From: Dehalococcoidia bacterium
GTDB taxonomy: Bacteria; Chloroflexota; Dehalococcoidia; Dehalococcoidales; W498
Assembly: GCA_011170285.1 (NCBI GenBank)
Contig: DUEE01000001.1
Location: forward strand, 52,010 to 116,009
Direction: 5' to 3'
Length of the DNA: 64,000 nucleotides
A program made the translations under genes and the position numbers. Below, piece after piece: positions 45,735 through 53,961 of this stretch. The notes beneath the pieces are model-generated. The model was not told where the DNA came from. It saw nothing but the letters and a program-made list of their open reading frames with translations, and searched no databases. Each line of letters opens with the position of its first letter. Position 1 is the first letter of the stretch.

Positions 45735-46828
45735 GGTTCTTAGAATTAGCCAGTAGAAACCTTAAGGAGACCTATAGAGACCCGCTGGCATTGGGCTTCC
45801 TCTTAGCCTTCCCCTTGTTATTTATGCTCCTTTTCGGGGTAGTTGTTGGTGGTGAGGCTACCCCCAATTTCCCTATAGGCATCATAGATAATGACCATAC
45901 TCAAGTTTCACAAGTCTTTGTTAATGAAGCACTGGCAGAAGTGGATGCGTTTGAGGTTTCTACATATGATGACGCCACTAAAGCTATGAAAGACCTCAAG
46001 TTCGGCGATTTAAAAGCCTATATTGTCATCCCGCAGGGTTTTGGTCAGCAGGTAATCCAGAGCGGGCAGGGTGATGAAGCCAATATCACCCTGAATATAA
46101 CCTATGATGAAAGCGACATTATGGTATCAGAACAAATCATTTCTATGATAAATGCAGTTACTCGGTCTTTCGCCAATATCGAGATACCGATAACCATTGA
46201 TTCCAATCCTATCCACATAGAGACCGAGATAACCTATATTGATTTCATAGCCCCAGGGATAATCATCTTTGGTCTTTTGATACTGATACCAACCTCAGCC
46301 CGAATTATGATTCATGACAAGGAGAAGGGGATGCTCTCCCGCTTGCTGACTACCCCAGCCAGACCTGTGGACTTCATATCAGGGTATTCCTTATGTCTTA
46401 TTGCCATCGCTATTGTTCAGATAATAATCTTCATAGCCGCTGCCTGGGGATTCGGAATGGATATAGTGGGCAGCCTCTGGCTGGCATTTCTCATTTTCTT
46501 TCTCGCCGGTCTGTGCAGCATCGGCATCGGTATGGTTGTTGCCTCGCTTACCAAGACTGAAAACCAGGCTGAACCCCTGTGCTGGATTTTTGCTATGCCC
46601 CTGGCGATACTTTCCGGTTGCTGGTTCTCTTTAGAAATAATGCCATCATACATCAGAAATATTGCCTACGCTTTTCCCTTCGCCCATGCCATTGATGCCT
46701 CCAGAGGTGTTCTTATCCGGGGAGTTGGGCTGGAGGCAATAAGCGGAGACCTCTTGTTTTTAGTTGGCTGGGCAGTAGGCATCTTTGCCATCGGCGTCAT
46801 TCTATTTAGAAGGAGTATGAGAAGCTGA
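45731..46828 (+). CDS. ABC-2 type permease
   Basis: A 365-residue membrane protein: one N-terminal helix (about 22-40), a long extracytoplasmic segment (about 45-170), then five helices from about 174. The short loop before the last helices and the final VGWAVGIFAIGVILF helix fit the ABC-2 family. With the DrrA-like ATPase it would export a lipid, drug or polymer. AAGGAG near its end serves the next gene, mtnA, whose start overlaps this stop codon. Confidence 0.93.
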   Translation: MRFLELASRNLKETYRDPLALGFLLAFPLLFMLLFGVVVGGEATPNFPIGIIDNDHTQVSQVFVNEALAEVDAFEVSTYDDATKAMKDLKFGDLKAYIVIPQGFGQQVIQSGQGDEANITLNITYDESDIMVSEQIISMINAVTRSFANIEIPITIDSNPIHIETEITYIDFIAPGIIIFGLLILIPTSARIMIHDKEKGMLSRLLTTPARPVDFISGYSLCLIAIAIVQIIIFIAAAWGFGMDIVGSLWLAFLIFFLAGLCSIGIGMVVASLTKTENQAEPLCWIFAMPLAILSGCWFSLEIMPSYIRNIAYAFPFAHAIDASRGVLIRGVGLEAISGDLLFLVGWAVGIFAIGVILFRRSMRS

Positions 46829-47847
46829 AAGCTATTGAATGGCTTGGTAACCGGGTAAAAATCCTCGATCAGACCAGGCTTCCTCGAGAGGAGGTATATT
46901 TAGAGCTTGGCGACCATCGGAGCATAGCCTCAGCCATCGTAGAATTGAAAATCAGGGGAGCTCCAGCCATTGGAATACTTGGGGCTTATGCAGTAGCTCT
47001 AGGCGCTCTCAAAATTGAATCTGTGGCTAGGGACGAATTTTTAGAGAAACTGCAAGGCATCAGCTATACCATTGCCTCGACCAGACCTACTGCCAAAAAC
47101 CTTTTCCGGGCTATTGACCGAATGCAAAAAGTAGCCGAGGTTGGCAAAGATGTAGACCAAATTAAAGATGCACTAGTTAATGAAGCGGTTAAGATACACT
47201 CTGAGGAGCAAGAAGCAACCAGAAAGCTCAGCGAGCTTGGCGCTGAGTTAATAGGGGATAATTTTGCTATCCTGACCCACTGTAATACCGGCACTTTAGC
47301 CACCGCTGGCTACGGCACTGCCCTGGGAGTAATCAGGCAGGCAAAAGAGCAAGGCAAGAATATAAAGGTCTTTGCCACTGAGACCCGCCCTTTGCTTCAG
47401 GGGGCACGGCTTACCACCTGGGAGCTAAAGAAGGCTAATATACCGTTCACCCTTATCACCGACTCAATGGCGGGATACTTTATCAGTCGGGGGGAAATTG
47501 ACTCCGTCATTGTTGGTGCCGATAGGATAGCTGCCAATGGTGATACCGCTAATAAGATTGGAACCTATACCCTAGCAGTTTTGGCTATGGAGAATGGCAT
47601 TCCGTTCTATGTGGCTGCCCCCACCACCACCATTGACCTCTCTCTTGTATCAGGGGACGAAATCCCTATTGAGCAGCGAAGCCCAGAAGAGGTAACTCAT
47701 ATTCAGGGGGTAAGAATTGCCCCAGAAGGTACCCAAGCTGCTAACCCCGCCTTTGATGTCACCCCCCACCTCTACATCACCGCCATCATCACCGAGAATG
47801 GTATAATAAAAGAGCCGTATGTGGAGAGGCTGAAGGGTATTTGCTGA
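46825..47847 (+). CDS. mtnA: Methylthioribose-1-phosphate isomerase (MtnA), CTG start
   Basis: Isomerises 5-methylthioribose 1-phosphate in methionine salvage. With a CTG start at 46825 it is 340 residues, the family's usual size, beginning (M)KAIEWLGNRVKILDQTRL as MtnA should. Key motifs are RGAPAIG, HCNTG (C153) and GADRIAANGD (D233). No ATG, GTG or TTG lies in frame between the TAG at 46807 and TTG 46945; starting there would remove about 40 conserved residues. AAGGAG (46810-46815) lies 9 nt before CTG, and CTGA overlaps the permease stop. Confidence 0.88.
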   Translation: MKAIEWLGNRVKILDQTRLPREEVYLELGDHRSIASAIVELKIRGAPAIGILGAYAVALGALKIESVARDEFLEKLQGISYTIASTRPTAKNLFRAIDRMQKVAEVGKDVDQIKDALVNEAVKIHSEEQEATRKLSELGAELIGDNFAILTHCNTGTLATAGYGTALGVIRQAKEQGKNIKVFATETRPLLQGARLTTWELKKANIPFTLITDSMAGYFISRGEIDSVIVGADRIAANGDTANKIGTYTLAVLAMENGIPFYVAAPTTTIDLSLVSGDEIPIEQRSPEEVTHIQGVRIAPEGTQAANPAFDVTPHLYITAIITENGIIKEPYVERLKGIC

Positions 47848-47866
47848 GGAATGAGAGAGGCTAGCA

Positions 47867-48610
47867 ATGTATAAAGATCACCCTGTTTTTGAAAAACCAG
47901 AGGACGAAAACGCCAAAATATGGAGATACATGGATTTTAACAAGTTTGTAAGCTTGCTAGATAAATCGGCTCTTTTCTTCTCTAGGGCTGACAAACTGGG
48001 TGACCCATTTGAAGGCTCATATTCAAAAGCTAATGTAAGGCTGAGACCTGAGGTGTATAAAGATAAGATACCAGCGAACGTATTAAAAACCTTTAGTGAG
48101 TTTAGTAAACTCCATATAAGATTTACCGCTATTAATTGCTGGCACCTAAATGAATATGAATCTGCTGCAATGTGGAAACTATACCTTAAAAGTGACGATG
48201 GTATCGCACTACGCTCAACCTTCAAAGGGTTAAAGGATTGTCTGAAGGATGAAAATGAAAATATCTTTATTGGTAAAGTAAAATATATTGATTATGAAAC
48301 GGAATGGATGCCAGAAGGAAACAGCTTTTATCCTTTTCTTCACAAAAGAAAGAGCTTTGAAAATGAACAAGAATTAAGAGCAATAATTCAGAAATACCGT
48401 TATAAAAAGAATGGTGAAATCGGCTGGTCTACCCCTCCATTCGATGATGGGGTATATGTTAAAGTAGATTTAAGTGTATTGATAGATAAAATATACTTAG
48501 CACCCACGAGTCCGAGATGGCTCTTTGAACTGGTTAAGTCAGTTACAAAAATGTATAAGCTAGACAGAGACGTTCTTCAATCAAGTTTGGATGATGTCCC
48601 CGTATATTGA
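47867..48610 (+). CDS. DUF2971-family protein
   Basis: A 247-residue protein with the DUF2971 pattern: WRYMDFNKFVSLLDKSALFF, RADKLGDPFEG, a central CWHLNEYESAAMWKLY and KRKSFENEQELRA. The molecular role is unknown; members are often found among defence or mobile genes. Its AT-rich codons differ from mtnA and mtnP on either side, suggesting a later insertion into the methionine-salvage run. Confidence 0.82.
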   Translation: MYKDHPVFEKPEDENAKIWRYMDFNKFVSLLDKSALFFSRADKLGDPFEGSYSKANVRLRPEVYKDKIPANVLKTFSEFSKLHIRFTAINCWHLNEYESAAMWKLYLKSDDGIALRSTFKGLKDCLKDENENIFIGKVKYIDYETEWMPEGNSFYPFLHKRKSFENEQELRAIIQKYRYKKNGEIGWSTPPFDDGVYVKVDLSVLIDKIYLAPTSPRWLFELVKSVTKMYKLDRDVLQSSLDDVPVY

Positions 48611-48638
48611 AATAATTGTCACTTGAGGAGGTCTGTTA

Positions 48639-49514
48639 ATGCCACAAGCTAGAATCGGGATTATTGGCGGGACCGGGCTGTATGATATTGAGGGGTTGAC
48701 CGATATTGAAGAGGTTAATATAGATACCCCGTTCGGTAAGCCGAGTGATGCTATTGTCATCGGTAAGCTGGAGGGGGTAGGGATTGCCTTTTTACCCAGG
48801 CACGGCAAGGGACATCGCATCTCGCCTACCGAGGTTCCGTCAAGGGCTAATATCTATGCATTAAAGGGGCTGGGAGTGGAATATATTATTGCCATTAACT
48901 CGGCAGGTAGTTTCAAAGAAGAGATTAAGCCAGGAGATTTGGTTATCCCTGACCAAATAATTGACCGCACCCGGAACCGGGTTAACTCTTTCTTTGGTGA
49001 AGGTATTGTCGCCCATATCCCATTTGCCGAGCCTTTCTGTCCGGTGCTGAGTCAGATTGTATTTGAGGCAGCTATAGAGGTGGGAGTTGATGCCCATCCC
49101 AAGGGCACCTATATTGCTATGGAAGGTCCTGCCTTCTCCACCCGAGCTGAATCACGACTTTACCGCTCGTGGGGAGCAGATATTATTGGGATGACAGCAC
49201 TGCCTGAAGCCAAGCTGGCACGAGAGGCCGAAATCTGTTATGCTATTATTGGGTGTGTTACTGACTATGATAGCTGGATGGCGCGGAGCCAGCCAATTAC
49301 AGTAGATGTTATTCTCAATATTCTGTACCAGAGCATTGATACCGCTAAGAAAATTATCAAGCTGTCAGTTACCAGAATGCCTGAAGAGCGCCATTGCGGC
49401 TGCGTTACAGCACTGAAGTCAGCTATTGTTACTGCCCCAGAGCTAATACCTTATGAGCAGAGGGAAAAGTTAAACTTATTAGTAGGTAAGTATCTACCTA
49501 AAGGAGATAGCTAA
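48639..49514 (+). CDS. mtnP: S-methyl-5'-thioadenosine phosphorylase (MTAP)
   Basis: A 291-residue phosphorylase that splits methylthioadenosine into adenine and methylthioribose 1-phosphate, the substrate of MtnA. Landmarks are GGTGLYD, RHGKGHRISPTEVPSRANI, NSAGSFKE, MEGPAFSTRAESR and the final Asp motif CVTDYDSWM. GGAGG lies 7 nt before the ATG. A hypoxanthine/purine-nucleoside branch is possible, but mtnA nearby supports MTAP. Confidence 0.93.
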   Translation: MPQARIGIIGGTGLYDIEGLTDIEEVNIDTPFGKPSDAIVIGKLEGVGIAFLPRHGKGHRISPTEVPSRANIYALKGLGVEYIIAINSAGSFKEEIKPGDLVIPDQIIDRTRNRVNSFFGEGIVAHIPFAEPFCPVLSQIVFEAAIEVGVDAHPKGTYIAMEGPAFSTRAESRLYRSWGADIIGMTALPEAKLAREAEICYAIIGCVTDYDSWMARSQPITVDVILNILYQSIDTAKKIIKLSVTRMPEERHCGCVTALKSAIVTAPELIPYEQREKLNLLVGKYLPKGDS

Positions 49515-49521
49515 GGAGTTT

Positions 49522-50550
49522 ATGCCTTATATAGAATTTGGTTGTCTAGCCACTATTGTTGGCAGCATGCCTAATACCGACCCATCGAAAGCTTGTTCCC
49601 AAGTCACACACTATCTCAAAGAAATCCCTGCCTGGCCCCAGCTACCCAAACGCTCTTTTTTGGAAAATATGTATGTCCAGTTTAGCCAGGGCTTTCCCGG
49701 TGTGGTAGTCAAGGAGGATAGCATATATATAGACCGCTGCCAGGACCTGGATAAACCGCTGGAGCAGCTCTATGCTGCCTATCTTGGGAATGATATTAAC
49801 AAATATCCCATTAGCTCTGATTATGCCGCTGGTCTCCACAGCTTTCTATCCCTGCAGAATGTGGCACCATTGGCTGTTAAAGGACAGGTAACCGGACCCA
49901 TTAGCTGGGGATTAACTGTTACTGATGATAACCGCCGGGCTATACTCTATGATGATACTCTTGCTGATGCCCTAGCCAAATTGCTGCGACTAAAGGCAGC
50001 CTGGCAGGAAGAGGCTTTAAGTCAAATATCTAAAAATACCATTATCTTTGTTGATGAGCCATATATGGTTTCCTTCGGCTCGGCCTATGTTTCACTGTCG
50101 CGGGAAAGGGTTATCAACCTGATGGAAGAGGTGTTTGGGGGTATTAGTGGACTGAAAGGAGTTCACTGCTGCGGTAATACTGACTGGTCTGTTCTGCTGG
50201 GCACCAGTGCTGACATCCTGAGTTTTGATGCTTATAATTACGCTCAGTCATTAAGCCTTTATCCCTCTGAAATAAAAGAATTTCTGGATAGGAAGGGCAC
50301 CATCGCCTGGGGTATTGTCCCTAATAGTGAAGACCTACTGGCCAAGGAATCGGTAGCCAGTCTCAAAGACCGCCTGGATGAAGCAATGGCACCCTTCACG
50401 AGAAATGGTATCCCCTTCAAACAGCTGTTGCAGCAGGGGCTGCTTACTCCTAGCTGCGGGCTGGCATCACTTTCTACCGAAGAGGCAGCCGCCCAAGCCC
50501 TAGAGCTATTAGCTGGGCTGTCTATAAGGATAAGAAAACGCTACATATAA
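49522..50550 (+). CDS. Core methionine synthase (MetE C-terminal-type, cobalamin-independent fold)
   Basis: A 342-residue protein equal to the catalytic C-terminal half of MetE without the N-terminal folate-binding half. Zinc ligands match: H215 and C217 in GVHCCGNTDW and C312 in SCGLASL. It has the MetE/UROD-like fold start FGCLATIVGSMPNTDPS. Core enzymes of this type in Dehalococcoides and archaea take methyl groups from a corrinoid protein instead of methyl-folate (established for that family; inferred here). It follows mtnP by 7 nt. Confidence 0.85.
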   Translation: MPYIEFGCLATIVGSMPNTDPSKACSQVTHYLKEIPAWPQLPKRSFLENMYVQFSQGFPGVVVKEDSIYIDRCQDLDKPLEQLYAAYLGNDINKYPISSDYAAGLHSFLSLQNVAPLAVKGQVTGPISWGLTVTDDNRRAILYDDTLADALAKLLRLKAAWQEEALSQISKNTIIFVDEPYMVSFGSAYVSLSRERVINLMEEVFGGISGLKGVHCCGNTDWSVLLGTSADILSFDAYNYAQSLSLYPSEIKEFLDRKGTIAWGIVPNSEDLLAKESVASLKDRLDEAMAPFTRNGIPFKQLLQQGLLTPSCGLASLSTEEAAAQALELLAGLSIRIRKRYI

Positions 50551-50619
50551 TTGAGTTTGAACCCTTTCCCTGTCTAAAATGCCCTCGACTTAACACTTCA
50601 GAGTAAGGAGAGGATTGCA

Positions 50620-50832
50620 ATGGAATGTCAGATTGAAGTCAATAAAGCCAAGTGCCCCTGCACATACGAGCCCTGTTCCAGAAAAGGCAAGTGTTGTGAC
50701 TGTATTGCTTATCACCTGGAATTTGATGAGCTTCCGGCTTGTGTCTTCCCCCAAGAGGTGGAGAAGACCTTTGACCGCTCGTTTGCCAAGTTTGTAGAAG
50801 TATATAAAGCCAGAAATGGCAAGAAAAGCTAA
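50620..50832 (+). CDS. DUF6485-like cysteine-rich small protein
   Basis: A 70-residue protein with a dense Cys motif: KCPCTYEPCSRKGKCCDCIAYH, then ELPACVF. The pattern resembles the DUF6485 family of likely metal-binding small proteins. AAGGAGAGG lies about 8 nt before the ATG. It follows the methionine synthase by 69 nt and could share its transcript. Function unknown. Confidence 0.8.
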   Translation: MECQIEVNKAKCPCTYEPCSRKGKCCDCIAYHLEFDELPACVFPQEVEKTFDRSFAKFVEVYKARNGKKS

Positions 50833-50893
50833 TTTAGGCTATATTATTGGTAGCAGGTAGTTGCAGGGCATAAATTTTCTGAAGGAGGTAAAT

Positions 50894-51298
50894 ATGGCAA
50901 AAATAACAGAAGAGATGAAGGAGGTTATAGCAAAGACGAGGGGGTTTGCCGTAGCCACGGCTACCAAAGATGGCGACCCTCATGTAGTTCCTGTTGCCTT
51001 CGGTAAGGTGCTCTCTGAAGATGAGATTCTATTGGTGGAAGTCTTTATGAAGAAGACAATAGAGAACATAAAAGCGAACCCAAGAGTGGCAGTCTCGGTC
51101 TGGGATATGGAGAGCCTAAAGGGATACGAGTTCAAAGGTGATGCCAGGATTGAAACTTCAGGCAAGGTTTTTGACGACAGCGTCAAAATGGTGCAAAGCA
51201 TGATGCCTCAACTTAATGCCAAGAGTGCGGTTATTGTGAAGGTGGATTCAATCTTTGTTAGGTCGCCAGGACCTGACGCCGGAAAGCAAGTGCGCTGA
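50894..51298 (+). CDS. Pyridoxamine 5'-phosphate oxidase-family flavoprotein
   Basis: A 134-residue FMN-binding split-barrel protein. ATG 50894 follows GAAGGAGGT by 5 nt; an upstream TTG frame is not used. The core GFAVATATKDGDPHVVPVAF and IKANPRVAVSVWD are the typical split-barrel strands. It is much shorter than PNPOx itself, so it belongs to the broad family that binds FMN or F420 and reduces or stores small molecules. Substrate unknown. Confidence 0.87.
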   Translation: MAKITEEMKEVIAKTRGFAVATATKDGDPHVVPVAFGKVLSEDEILLVEVFMKKTIENIKANPRVAVSVWDMESLKGYEFKGDARIETSGKVFDDSVKMVQSMMPQLNAKSAVIVKVDSIFVRSPGPDAGKQVR

Positions 51299-51342
51299 TT
51301 AGCCGAGTCAGGCTCTGCAACTGCTATTCATAAGCAAGAACG

Positions 51343-51438
51343 ATGGACAAACGGAAAAGGGTAGCTGCTTTAAATCATCGGAGCAAAAGAAAGAAGCTAG
51401 AAGAAAAGAGAAAGGCTGAAATAACTCCAGCTAAATAA
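51343..51438 (+). CDS. Possible 31-residue basic peptide
   Basis: ATG 51343 opens a short frame (MDKRKRVAALNHRSKRKKL followed by EEKRKAEITPAK) ending TAA. Nearly half the residues are Lys or Arg, with no spurious-looking bias. A weak AAGCAAG lies upstream. It fills the gap between the flavoprotein and NTPase genes. No homology can be judged. Confidence 0.35.
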   Translation: MDKRKRVAALNHRSKRKKLEEKRKAEITPAK

Positions 51439-51452
51439 ATAGGTACAAGCTT

Positions 51453-51986
51453 ATGAAGCAGGTTTATCTGCTCACTGGTAAACCGGGGACAGGGAAAACC
51501 AGTCTTATCATGCAGGCTTTAGACGAAGTGAAAGGCAAAGCTGGGGGGTTTTATACCGATGAAATACGAGGTCAGGGGGTAAGACAGGGCTTCAAGCTAG
51601 TTACTCTGGATGGCCAAGATGCCATACTAGCTCATATAGATATGCACAGCCCCTATCGGGTAAGTAGGTATGGGGTAGATATTGAGAGTCTAGACCGGGT
51701 AGGTGTTTCTGCCCTCCACAAGGCAGCCGGGCAATGTGATTTAATAATCATTGATGAAATCGGGAAGATGGAGCTATTTTCAGCTAACTTCAGGGAAGCA
51801 GTTTTACAGATAATTGATAGTGGGAAGAGGGTTCTAGGAACCATTATGCTCAACTCCAACCCATGGGTAGATGCTATCAAGCGTCAGCCTCAAGTAAATT
51901 TGATAACCGTAACCAGAGCCAACTACCACCAGGTATTGGGGGAATTACTGCGCTGGCTAAAAGCCACTGATGTAGATAGGGAATGA
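51453..51986 (+). CDS. THEP1-family nucleoside-triphosphatase
   Basis: A 177-residue NTPase with Walker A GKPGTGKTS (9-17) and Walker B IIIDEIGKMELF. Members of this family (COG1618) hydrolyse NTPs with broad specificity and unknown purpose. The gene's stop (51984-51986) lies in the same 20 bases where the archaemetzincin reading frame opens, so the two are tightly linked. Confidence 0.9.
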   Translation: MKQVYLLTGKPGTGKTSLIMQALDEVKGKAGGFYTDEIRGQGVRQGFKLVTLDGQDAILAHIDMHSPYRVSRYGVDIESLDRVGVSALHKAAGQCDLIIIDEIGKMELFSANFREAVLQIIDSGKRVLGTIMLNSNPWVDAIKRQPQVNLITVTRANYHQVLGELLRWLKATDVDRE

Positions 51987-52044
51987 GGCAAAGAGAAAGC
52001 AATATCTGGCACCACAGCTACTGGCTACCCTGCTCAGCTTCAGT

Positions 52045-52356
52045 ATGGAGCCGGGGGACAGATGCCTGGGTATAGTTGAAGTAGATTTATATGCACCGGG
52101 GTTAAACTTTATTTTTGGTGAGGCTGATATTAGCTCTGGGGTGGCTATTATTTCCTTATTTCGACTGCGGCAGGAGGGCTATGACTTACCGAAGGACGAA
52201 GGGTTATTTCAAGACAGAGCTATTAAAGAAGCAGTCCATGAGTTGGGACATACCTACCACCTGAGTCACTGTCATGATGTTAAGTGTGTTAGTTTTTCCA
52301 ACAGTTTAGCCGATACTGATATAAAAGGGGTTAGTTTTTGCCCAAAATGCCAATAA
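52045..52356 (+). CDS. Archaemetzincin, N-terminally truncated
   Basis: A 103-residue protein from ATG 52045 that equals the catalytic end of archaemetzincin: HELGHTYHLSHCHDVKC (HExxHxxxxxHC-x4-C) and a final CPKC zinc site. Homology-like text continues upstream in the same frame (KRKQYLAPQLLATLLSFS) without a normal start; the frame opens only at 51976, inside the end of the THEP1 gene. Full archaemetzincins are near 180 residues. The usual Met after the second Cys is missing (CVSFSNSL). It may be a remnant. Confidence 0.65.
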   Translation: MEPGDRCLGIVEVDLYAPGLNFIFGEADISSGVAIISLFRLRQEGYDLPKDEGLFQDRAIKEAVHELGHTYHLSHCHDVKCVSFSNSLADTDIKGVSFCPKCQ

Positions 52357-52375
52357 AAGTTGAAGGAGATGAGAG

Positions 52376-53380
52376 ATGATGTCACAGCTACCAGAGCTGG
52401 TTCAAGTACTGCTAAAACCTGAGGCTTATCCTGAAGCTCCGCAGCAGGTAGAGATGGTGCAGACCCAGATGTCATTTGTTTTCCTGACCGATAGCTATGT
52501 ATATAAGGTGAAGAAGCCGGTAAATCTGGGCTACCTTGACTATACCACTCTGGAAAAGCGTCAGTTCTATTGCCAGCGTGAGGTTGAACTTAATCGTCGT
52601 CTCTGCCCTGATGTTTATATTGGTGTAGTGCCTATAACTCGTGAGAAGGATAATATTTACATAGATGGTCAGGATAAGGTTTTAGAGTATGCGGTAAAAA
52701 TGCGCCGTCTCCCTGAGGGAGCTATGATGAATGTGTTACTGGCTAGCAACCAGGTGTCGCTAGAAATGGTAACTAGTGTGGCGCAAAAACTGGTGGAGTT
52801 CCACCAAAAGGCAGAGACCAATGCCTATATTAGCGCCTTTGGTGACCTTGATACTATCACCCAGAATACTGAGGAGAACTTTACCCAAACTGAGAAATAC
52901 ATTGGTAATACCTTGTCCCCAGAGCAGTATCAGCATATTAAGGATTACACTAATAGCTTTGTTGAGAAAAATGCCCATCTATTTTGTAAGCGGATAGCCG
53001 ATGGCAGGATAAGGGATTGCCACGGCGACCTGCACGCTGCCCACATTTGTTTCACTAATGACATCTGCATCTATGATTGTATAGAATTTAATGATAGGTT
53101 TAGATATTGTGATGTCGCCTCAGAGGTTGCCTTCCTGGCTATGGATTTAGACCATTACGGGTGGGCTGACCTATCCCACAGCTTCGTTAATGCCTATGTA
53201 GATGAGAGTAAGGATAATGAGCTACTCCAGCTACTTAGTTTCTATAAGTGTTACCGGGCTTATGTGCGGGGGAAAGTAGAGGGCTTCAAGCTTGATGACC
53301 CTCATATTTCGCAAGAGGAAAAGACAAGGACTTTAGCTATCGCCAGGAGCTATTTTGAACTTGCCGAATCTAATATATAA
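52376..53380 (+). CDS. Aminoglycoside phosphotransferase-family protein (COG2187 type)
   Basis: A 334-residue kinase-fold protein. DSYVYKVKKPVNLGYLDYTT is the nucleotide-binding lobe, RDCHGDLHAAHICF the catalytic loop (HGDLH) and IYDCIEFND the metal Asp. In many bacteria this domain is fused to an AAA_33-type kinase; here the kinase is a separate gene at 53962 with a methyltransferase in between. Substrate unknown. Ribosome binding site GAAGGAGATG; the two adjacent ATGs at 52376 and 52379 are both possible. Confidence 0.87.
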   Translation: MMSQLPELVQVLLKPEAYPEAPQQVEMVQTQMSFVFLTDSYVYKVKKPVNLGYLDYTTLEKRQFYCQREVELNRRLCPDVYIGVVPITREKDNIYIDGQDKVLEYAVKMRRLPEGAMMNVLLASNQVSLEMVTSVAQKLVEFHQKAETNAYISAFGDLDTITQNTEENFTQTEKYIGNTLSPEQYQHIKDYTNSFVEKNAHLFCKRIADGRIRDCHGDLHAAHICFTNDICIYDCIEFNDRFRYCDVASEVAFLAMDLDHYGWADLSHSFVNAYVDESKDNELLQLLSFYKCYRAYVRGKVEGFKLDDPHISQEEKTRTLAIARSYFELAESNI

Positions 53381-53397
53381 CATAAAAAGGATAAACA

Positions 53398-53952
53398 ATG
53401 ACCGATAATAAAAAACTCAAACCACAGACCGATTTTGCGTTTAAGCTTATGACGTGGTTATATAGAGCCTACGACCGTATCCATAACACCAAACAAGATT
53501 TAAAGAAAATTCCGTTAGAAGAGGTAACGACGGTTGTTGATTATGGATGCGGACCGGGCAGATATACATTACCGGTAGCCAAGTTGGTGGGGATTAAAGG
53601 CAAAGTCTTTGCTGTGGATATCCACCCCCTAGCTATCAAGACGATAAAGGAGAAAGCAGCTCAAGAGTCATTAACTAACATTGAGGCGATTCTGGTCGAC
53701 TCCTATGATACAGGGATTCAAGATTCAAGCGTTGACCTAGTTCTCTTAATCGATACCCTCCCCCTTATTAAGGATTACAATCAACTATTCCAGGAAATAC
53801 ACCGGATACTGAAGCAGAAAGGGTACATTTTTATAGAACACGGGCGTACAAAGTTGTCAAGAACAAGAGAAATTGTTGAGAGAACAGGTCTTTTTTATGT
53901 GATAGAATGTAAGGGGCACCAGGTGCTGGCTGTCTCTAAAGCTAAGAGGTGA
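53398..53952 (+). CDS. Class I SAM-dependent methyltransferase
   Basis: A 184-residue enzyme with the SAM-binding motif VVDYGCGPGRYTLPVA and the acidic post-motif VFAVDIHPLAI; the later LVLLIDTLPLI matches motif IV. The substrate is unknown. It sits between the two halves of a usually fused phosphotransferase/kinase, 17 nt after one and 9 nt before the other, so all three are probably co-transcribed. Confidence 0.9.
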   Translation: MTDNKKLKPQTDFAFKLMTWLYRAYDRIHNTKQDLKKIPLEEVTTVVDYGCGPGRYTLPVAKLVGIKGKVFAVDIHPLAIKTIKEKAAQESLTNIEAILVDSYDTGIQDSSVDLVLLIDTLPLIKDYNQLFQEIHRILKQKGYIFIEHGRTKLSRTREIVERTGLFYVIECKGHQVLAVSKAKR

Positions 53953-53961
53953 GGTAATAAA

